From Isoetes taiwanensis (lineage: Eukaryota > Streptophyta > Lycopodiopsida > Isoetales > Isoetaceae), in assembly GCA_021234155.1 (NCBI GenBank), contig JAJEKV010000005.1, positions 8,856,216 through 8,920,215 of the forward strand: 64,000 bases of DNA, in the 5' to 3' direction. The notes under the pieces are model-generated. The model searched no databases. It was given only the letters and a program-made list of their open reading frames with translations, and was not told the origin of the DNA. How positions within the stretch are numbered: the first letter of the stretch is position 1; every line of letters begins with the position of its first letter. This document shows, in pieces, positions 56,587 through 64,000 of the stretch. Made by a program: the position numbers and the translations under genes.

Positions 56587-56644
56587 AACATTTCTCTTTT
56601 TCGACCCATCTTTACTCTGTCGACTCATTAACTCAATATAGCTG

Positions 56645-57194
56645 AACATTTACCTGAGCATACAGGCCAAGTGACTAACATCAAGAAGTATCTTCGTATT
56701 TTTGACACATTTTAAAGTCTTGGAGTGTACTGACATTTGGGTTTGCTTGAAAAAACTGTCTTACTTTTGTAACCTAGTTTTATTGCTATGCCTTACCTTC
56801 GCTCAGTGAGGTTAGAATGAGCTAACGTAAGGAGTTTATGTAATAATATGTGACCACACTTGCTTTTGCAAGTTCTGCAGTTGAAGTTGCACTTTAGAGG
56901 GCAGTTAGAAGGGCAAGGAATGCTCATCCACTAGCAAAGCCCAAGGGTGTTGCTGCAAGGAAAATTGTTGTAACTGTAGACAACATATGCATTTTGCACA
57001 GCCATGGCTAGCAACAATACCATAGCCGCAGGAACTAGCATGGACACCATAGCTAAGCTTGATCTTGAGCTTGAGCTTGGCTTGATCTTGCAGAGTAGCA
57101 TCAAACTTGTAGAATTATCATATTTGGATGTATTTCACCATGAAGACTAGAACTTGAAAGATATTAATTATAATACTGAAATATGACTTGTTAT
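56645..57194. other. Intergenic DNA, no gene
   Basis: Nothing supported. A short GCTTGATCTTGAGCTTGAGC run occurs near 57056-57090. Confidence 0.5.
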
Positions 57195-57203
57195 TAAAAT
57201 CAA

Positions 57204-57403
57204 GGGAAAAACTACAATATACCCCTAACTTTTTGCAAAATTCACAACATACCCCTAACTTTTAGAAAATTCATGAAATGCCCCTAACATATAGGTTTTT
57301 AGGGGCATTTTGTGAATTTTCAGGGGCATTTTGTGAATTTTTAGAAAGTTAGGGGTATACTGTGAATTTTACAAAAAGTTAAGGGTATTTTGTAGTTTTC
57401 CCC
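57204..57403. mobile_element. Mutator-type foldback MITE, 200 bp
   Basis: Left arm GGGAAAAACTACAATATACC mirrors right arm ...GTATTTTGTAGTTTTCCCC. Internal CCCCTAACTTTTTGCAAAAT blocks are also inverted, giving arms of about 85 bp. A 9-bp duplication TAAAATCAA flanks it (57195-57203, 57404-57412), consistent with the Mutator superfamily. Non-coding. Confidence 0.8.
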
Positions 57404-57520
57404 TAAAATCAAACCTACGATGGAGATTTATTGGAAATCAACTGGTGAGATTGGAAGCTGAAAGAAGTTGGAAAAAAAACAGTTGATTGGAAGTTGATTG
57501 GAAGCTTATCAGTGTTAACT

Positions 57521-57634
57521 GGGGAGGATCAACTGATGGTCATTCTGGCTATAGTTGATATTGATAATAAGCACCCTGGGGAGGATCAACTGATGGTCAT
57601 TCTGGCTATAGTTGATATTGATAATAAGCATGGG
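57521..57634. repeat. 57-bp tandem duplication
   Basis: GGGGAGGATCAACTGATGGT begins at 57521 and 57578; both units run to GATATTGATAATAAGCA with no visible difference, so the duplication is recent. Confidence 0.9.
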
Positions 57635-60589
57635 TGCTTTCCACAGGCTTTAATATAAGCTAGATCGAAGAGCTACCAAATAATGTTTGTGCATCTAATA
57701 GTTGTGCAAAGCATCGATTGTCAAAGGACATTGGATGAAACTTCGTTTATTGCCCATTGCTGGATCAGAGGAAGAACGTCTCTTGATTTTGGATTGGGGG
57801 AGGGGGGAAGGAGTCACACCTCCCAATGGTCCATTATAACTTGTAACCCCCTTTTTAAAAATGATTTATGCCATGTTAAAGAAGCCTCTCAAGTATTTGG
57901 CAGTTGTTGTTGGCCTTGTTGTAGGTTCCTCTCAAGTTGATGCATTAATATAACCATGCTCTAAGGGAATTCTAAGGATTATGACAATTGAATTGAATTG
58001 GTAATGCGCAATCTGAAGGTACGTAAAAAAAGCGGTGAGAAAAAAGTAAACCGCAAAAAAAATGGGTCCGCGGTTGTAGAGAGGATGTTATGTGGAACCG
58101 TAGCTACGCGAATGGATTCCGGTTGGCGAGGCGGTGGCTACCGCCAGTAATGGGGAGGCAGCCGGGTAGGCGCGACCGGTTTCTTGGCGGTAGCCACCCC
58201 CCCCGTCGAATCCATGAGCAGTTAGGGTTCCACGACGTCAAGGAAAGGCATGGCAGAGAAATTTTGGTGCAGATGCAGATTGCTAGCAGATATGGCAAGA
58301 ACAGAGTTATTTTTCTTCTTGTTTTTAGGCTAATCCGGTTCTAGGGCGTCCACGAAGCCCAAGATGAGGCTGATCCGGTGCTATAGCATCCAGGAAATCT
58401 TCATCAGTGCTATGGCATCTTAAAAAATCTTCAGAAATCTTCAGAAATCCAGGCTGATCTGGTGCTATGGCTATGGCTGCTCCGGTGCTATGGCTATGGC
58501 TGCTCCGTTGGTCATGCCGGAACTTCGGCTATGGCTGCTCCGTTGGTCATGCCAGAACCGGCTATGGCAATACTCAGAAAATACAGCAAAAACTCCGTTG
58601 GTCAGCAATGAACCGGCTGCAGGAGGTCGTGCCAGAATGGATAGTCACTTTTCATTCTTGAATAGAATGGTTGCCACATGGCAGTCTGCCATTGGCTCTC
58701 AAACAGGAATCAACACCAACTTTCCTTGACGTATTGGAAGCGGCCGACTAGGGCAGTAAATCGGAAGGGAGCAGGCAGCCGGACCAGAGCATTCAGGGCA
58801 TTCCGGGATTTCATTGGGCATTCCGGGCAGATTCAAACAGAGCAGAGGAGGGATTCAACAAGTCCGACCATTATTCTGGCTTTCCAGAAAATCGTGACGC
58901 CCTGCCATAGTTCTGCCCTTGCCCTTCCAATATACATAATCTACAGGCCAAAAGAAAGAAAATACAATAGCCTCACAAAAGACCATTCAAGGAAGATTTT
59001 GCTGCTCTATAGACGACTCTTCTTTACAAAATGCAGTAGACGATAAAGCATTTTTGAAAGCCATCCATAGATATTTTAAGTAATCCCATGCATCCAAATT
59101 AGCATGCAGTATCTCCATAACAGAAAAGCGCTTCTATAGAAGGACTATTTGACAAACACTCACCTCTGCAAGATGAATGGTGCTTCAAGGCCAGATGATG
59201 CTTTCCAAAACAGAGGCTAAATGCAGCCGATTTGCCAAAGCGGTGCCCACTGTCATAAAAAACTTACATGTGCTATGGAAATAGGAAGCTTAGCAGATCT
59301 ATATGCGGGCAGAGATTTGGCGTTGGAGTTCAGTGGATCTGATTAACGAGATTTAATGCCAATCTTAAACCAGCATGAAGGAGAAACTCTTCCTGGTCTG
59401 CTGCCGCGGCCGGATCTGAAAAAGCTTCCATGCGACAACCAGAAGGTCCCCTGAGCCAGAAATAGGGGCATCGAAAGACAGGGCAGGGACAACCAGAAAT
59501 TTCATGGTGGCGGATTTCAAAACAAAATTCAAGCACAGTTGATTGACGACGAGGAGAAATTATGGATTTTTTTAGGCGGACGGAAAAAATGAAACTGCTT
59601 ATATATGTTTAGATAGATATAAAAAAGTGGCATATGATGTTAAATGGTAGTGAGCACAAGATGTTAATCAATAGTTCCTTGGATACAGATCATTTTCTTG
59701 AGGTTGTTGATGTTGTTAATACATATGTTAAATATCTGAAGACAAGGTATTATGCAGTTGTTTGTTATAACACAAAAGTTGGAATTATATAGGCATAACA
59801 AAGAATATCAATTAATAGCCTTGTTTGTAAGAAAGTGACCTTTTGTACATTATCTTCATTCGATTATAATTTATCCAATGCGTATGTAAGGTTAATAGTA
59901 AATTATGCTACATCGCATTCTATATAATCTGTATTTTGTGTTTTTTGACGTAACTTTGCATTTCATTATAACCATATACACTAAGAAAGGTTATCTTTCG
60001 AGTGGAGATGAAAACCAAGCTAGATAAATTAACATCATTGGGACCACAAGCATGACATGATCATAAGGTAAATAACCGATTTAATTCCACGATTGCGGTT
60101 GTGCTTTTTTAGAGTAAGGATTTCTGTTCAATGTTGGTAACACTTCAAATGGTTAGACTATAGTTCGTTCACTGATAATATGTGCACTAAATTTTGATGG
60201 GTTTACACGGCAAAGCTTTGCATTTAGCATACCTATGCTTAAAATGCTTTGCAAATTATAGTTTGGACTTTTAGTTGACTCAAATTCCTAGTGAAAATGT
60301 ATGTTATGGTGTTCATGAAGGAATTATATAGATGATCATTACGGGCATTTTGTTTATGCATGCTTTGTTTTAATGGTTTTGTTTGAGGTAGTTTAGAATT
60401 TGGAATTTGCAGACGATGAATGACATATATCAATATTGCCCAGACTTAGTTACCTACAAAATGGAAACCTAACATCAAATGCAATAGCTAGTACTTTTGA
60501 ATAGTTTGGAAACTGAGATTCCGTACCTTCCTCCACAATATAGAAACATGGGAGAAACAATATAGAAACTTCGTCAAGGCAGCCAAGAG
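57635..60589. other. Intergenic DNA with a small minisatellite
   Basis: No gene supported. Around 58455-58570 GCTATGGCTGCTCCG[GT]TG and GTTGGTCATGCC[GA]GAAC recur several times. Near 58125-58200 GGCGGTGGCTACCGCC and GGCGGTAGCCACC form inverted GC-rich words. 60529-60589 carries a partial copy (TTCCTCCACAATATAGAAAC) of the dispersed repeat that follows. Confidence 0.5.
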
Positions 60590-61085
60590 CTCCAAATATC
60601 TATTGTTCAAATTTAGTTTTCAAGCAAGTGGAAATTTATAAGATTTTTTTTATCATGCTACTTTGTATGACTTCTTTCCGTTGTGGACGGTGGAGTCTCG
60701 CATCTGGCAGTAGCCGGGAGCGGGTCACTGGCCCACCGGAAAGGGGAGTCCAGTGACCTTCCACCACAATATAGAAACATGGGAGAAACAATATAGAAAC
60801 TTTGTCAAGGCACCAAGGGCAGCCCCCTCGTCCTTTGGCGAGCTTATCTACCCGAATGAAGGCGATGGGTTGTCAGAAGCATTTCAAAGGCATTTCTATG
60901 TCATATCTTGCAGTTGCAGAAGCAGTGGCATTATACTATTTATAGCGAGTTTCGATATGTTTTCTACTTTTCTAAAAACATGGACAAAAAAATACACGAT
61001 CAAAGATCTTGCCATCAAGTGCATGCTTGATCAGCAAATGGCAAAAGACAAAACTTTAGTACGCTAGTTGGAGGGAGAATACCTA
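60590..61085 (+). repeat. Dispersed repeat copy 2
   Basis: Aligned with 51531-52035 from CTCCAAATATCTATTG to ACTTTAGTACGCTAG, same orientation, scattered substitutions and small indels. The GGTCACTGGCCCACCGGAAA block is exact in both. Confidence 0.8.
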
Positions 61086-62382
61086 GTGTCTTCAAAAGCT
61101 CCCTTATTTAAGACAATTCTACAACATAATCTGACTCATAAAGCATCTTCAGCATAAATGCAAAAGAGCACAACCATCTGACCAGTCTTCTTTAATAGAT
61201 TCAATGAGATATTCTATGGGAAGATTTTGTGCAATTTTTTATTCTCCTTGCTTTATGTTTTTCTTTCTATGTAGAGATTGTCACCAAGGATGTTTTTACT
61301 GTCTACAACGTGCCATCACATGGCTAGATCAAGCCTATCAGAGTTCCTCTTTCCGATGTATACATTACTTACATCCTTTGTGTATAAATAAATCGATTGA
61401 ATTCATATGATATAGATAGCATAACATCTATTTAAGTTTCAACTTAGATCTTAACTTTGATGTATAAGGTTTGGTCGATTTGTAATTGTTCTCATTTATA
61501 TATATATGAATTGTTAATCCAATGCCAACAATATCATTGGTACATTTTGAGTCATTTTGCAAATGGGTGGTGTGCTTATGTTGGAGGCCATTTGCTCATT
61601 CAAGGTGCCACATGCTTAATACCCTTAATGCAATGAACCACGCTTATAGTCAGGCTTCAACACTGTTAAACCTATTAGGGCGTTGGCAATTGGAGCTTAT
61701 GCAGCCAGGAACCAGGTTATTTGAGAGCGATATTTGACAATTTCAACATGTACATACATCATTCTTGCTAATACTTGAGTTGTTATGAAGCCATTGTTTA
61801 TAAATCATTATTGCTGATTCTTGAGCTATTAAGACACAAATGATCATAACATTCAATTTTGGGTTGACTAGAGATGACCATGTTCTTTACCTATTATATA
61901 CATAAAATATATAGAGGATTTAACAAGACCTCCAAATTGGCTGCCTCTTGCCTGTTGGTCAAAACAAATATATCTAGCCTTTTTAATTGTCTCATTTGCC
62001 GGTGAAGGTGCAATTAACAATGAGTTATTAGACATTATTCTTTTAAAGAGAGTTGTTTTATTGCTAGAAATGTGTGCCTATTACAAATGTGCTACATTGG
62101 ATCAAAATCCATTTGAGGCTACACGAAGGCTATAGTGATGCAACTCCTTTGCATGCAATGGATTATTTATTCTAATTAAGCATTTGCTTCATTTGAATTT
62201 GTCAAAAAGTGGGGAGAACTCCCAAACATTGATCACGTCAGAGTCCATAAATAAATATACAAAATTGTGGGAGTCCACGATAAAAGGTTTCTACAATTTG
62301 CTACAATCTGCCTTTACAAAAGAGATTTTCTTCTCTTTAGCATCAAAAGCGAAAATATGGTTTTGTTGCATTATGCTTCCAA
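61086..62382. other. Intergenic DNA, no supported gene
   Basis: Only short frames; none shows a domain. A 71-codon frame at 61522-61737 is Cys/His-containing but unmatched. Confidence 0.5.
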
Positions 62383-63340
62383 TCATTCCAGACCATCAGC
62401 ATAAGTAGATAATATCAACAAACACATTTGGGAACCTTTGAATCTCATATAATTCTCTTGTGGAAGCTCCCATGAAGCCCCTTGAAATTGAAAGGTAAAG
62501 GATGGAACCTCTATATTACGTGTCTTTGGTATATGAAAGCAAATACCAGAATCATCATCCATTGGAGTTAGACCGTGGAGAGCATCAACAAATGCATCTT
62601 TTATAGCATTAAACACAGGAATAGGAAACACAGTCATTGGAGCCTGAGTCGAACATTGTACCTTTAGTGTTGAGAGGTAAAGATGCATTGCACTTTGAAA
62701 TCACAGTATTGCCAACAACCACACTTTGAAGATGAATATAGTATTAGTCATGAATGGGAAGGATAGGTGTTGGCCGGGCTTGAAGAGGGTAAAGGTGCCT
62801 CCAAGGAGTAATGTGCCAACATCTTGAGAATAATGGGGAAGCAATAGGAGAATTTGCCGTCAAGGAAATGAAGTTGTGAGAGTAAAGAACTGGGCCCAAG
62901 ATTTAACCCAACGAGGCCATCAAATTGTGATAATGCATCGACATGATGTGAACAACCTATAGTTATGTTTGAAGTTCGAGTTAAACCCAAGGGGAGGTGA
63001 AGGTTATTTTGTCGGTGGCAAATTCTCCAATAGTCTCACTTCCACCTCCATACCCGTCGTGTGTACACACAAGAGTCGTGATGTATATTGGAATAATTAT
63101 AGTCGTCATTAGGGCAAGATGAGGAAATCCGAGCTAAAGCATTACACTTATGAGAATGGCATGATATAGAGGAAAAGGAAGTGGATTGAAAAGGGTCTAG
63201 CACAGAATAAGAACATGGATAACAAGGTTTATTTTGATAAGGGCATGCTTGATGCTTGACAAGGGCTACATTGTAACTATACCAACTCACTGGCTGTATC
63301 CATGATTACTCGAAACTCTTTTGGTGGAGTGCCCACTTGT
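62383..63340 (-). pseudogene. Nepenthesin-type aspartic protease pseudogene (A1 family)
   Basis: Reading from 63340 down: GTPPKEFRVIMDTASELV, then a stop (TAG, 63279-63277), then LQCSPCQ. The usual motif is DTGSDLVWLQCxPC, so Gly is Ala and Trp is a stop. Another frame gives FQSTSFSSISCHSHKC; then SNITIGCSHHVD and FDGLVGLNLGPSSLLSQLHF plus GKFSYCF follow, all standard nepenthesin blocks. The second active-site block survives as FDSGS (Asp codon 62650-62648), but the frame shifts just after it into PMTVFPIPVFNAIKDAF. The C-terminus (VPSFTFQFQGASWELPQENY) ends near 62383. These proteases act in vacuole or cell wall. At least three lesions make this copy dead. Confidence 0.8.
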
Positions 63341-64000
63341 ATATATATGTCATGTAAGTTGCTAGACCTGCTTTATAAACATTGCTTTGATATACTTGAT
63401 GTCCACCTTTTGTTCTAGCCCTTAGGGCTTCTGACCGATCCCTGCTTCTAGTCACTCCACGAGCTAGCTTCTCAAGTACGGGTTGACCCCAAGATCTACA
63501 TGATGCAACTTGTACTTTTGTGATGCTGCTAGTTGTATGAACATAGGGAGCAACAACAAGGTCCAAAACATTAAGGGACTTGTGCTTCCCATGATACATG
63601 CGCCCATGATACTAAGAGTCGTGCCGAGTTATATAAAAGGTTTGCACTTAAACATACATATTGAAATTTTATATGATTTAGGGACTTTCTTGGAAGACAA
63701 TATTTGGCTTTAAATTTTGATTGCTATATGACCTTCAACGGGATAAGATGTGTGAAAATGCCTATTATATTATGCAAGGTTTGGTGGACAAGTCTTTGAA
63801 AGTCAAGGTTATAGATCTGCATGGTGCCATAACTTTTCTATCTAAAGCCATAACTTTTGTTAAAGATCTATTTTAAGCCATAACGTTTAGTGGGTGCATG
63901 AATGATGTATGCCACTTTTCCTAAGGGTGTATTTAAAAATTGGAAAAATTGGTTCACATACTTGAAGATATTTAAAGCTTGAAAAAGTCTACACAGTTGA
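63341..64000. other. Window end, upstream of protease relic; no gene seen
   Basis: The frame at 63599-63306 could hold the pro-region of the protease pseudogene but shows no recognisable motif. The last 300 bases are AT-rich with local repetition of GCCATAACTTTT near 63825-63890. Confidence 0.4.

Noticed and set aside
58100-58344. GC-rich frames around 58090-58344 as a gene
   Set aside because: The frames are short on both strands and arise from inverted GC-rich words; no domain or splice context.
1-64000. CRISPR arrays, bacterial operons, rRNA or intact tRNA genes
   Set aside because: No regular spacer-repeat arrays or cloverleaf-forming sequences seen; introns and plant transposons show eukaryotic nuclear DNA.

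Overview
The window is plant nuclear DNA: AT-rich, with GT-AG introns, a nuclear gene for a plastid ribosomal protein, nepenthesin-type aspartic protease and FCP1/NIF-type phosphatase relics, and a dense record of plant transposons (L1-type LINEs, copia, Helitron, CACTA, hAT, Mutator and PIF/Harbinger derivatives). An endonuclease-lacking Penelope-like element hints at a seed-free plant (fern, lycophyte or bryophyte), but the species cannot be fixed from the sequence. Host genes are few. The best is the three-exon gene for plastid ribosomal protein uL29c (26860-27813, +).

Layout. 1-1.4 kb: broken FCP1-like phosphatase gene. 1.96-8.85 kb: a complete-length but decayed L1 LINE with an 18-bp target duplication. 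9.4-11.9 kb (-): a second FCP1-like relic and a coiled-coil ORF. 13-20.3 kb: two old LINE remnants, a 244-bp tandem duplication, a small spliced gene end and a hAT MITE. 21.9-25.5 kb: nested DNA transposon, Helitron end, CACTA end, LINE and copia pieces. 26-30 kb: rpl29 and a Mutator-type MITE. 32-37 kb: tandem duplications and a copia gag/protease relic. 37.0-40.1 kb: a Tourist-like MITE abutting a PIF/Harbinger element. 41.8-50.7 kb: LINE tail split by a large Penelope-like element. 51-64 kb: Helitron ends, foldback elements, a FemAB-like fragment and an aspartic protease pseudogene.

The standout is 42157-50702. On the minus strand it carries a 674-residue reverse transcriptase of Penelope type without a GIY-YIG endonuclease behind it, preceded by an unfamiliar ORF with a P-loop-like motif. 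Both sit between two nearly identical 2.1-kb direct repeats, as expected of Penelope pseudo-LTRs. Each repeat holds a 5' exon that can splice in phase to the P-loop ORF, and a separate four-helix membrane-protein ORF that lies inside the predicted intron. The unit went into the poly(A) tail of a truncated LINE, whose target duplication is split to either side of it. The repeats have barely diverged, so the insertion is recent. The combination (membrane ORF, P-loop ORF, Penelope reverse transcriptase, long pseudo-LTRs, A-tract target) is not one I recognise as described.

Most other coding signals are relics with stops, frameshifts or lost catalytic residues. Stretches between the listed features are AT-rich intergenic DNA with no gene I can support; they are entered individually.
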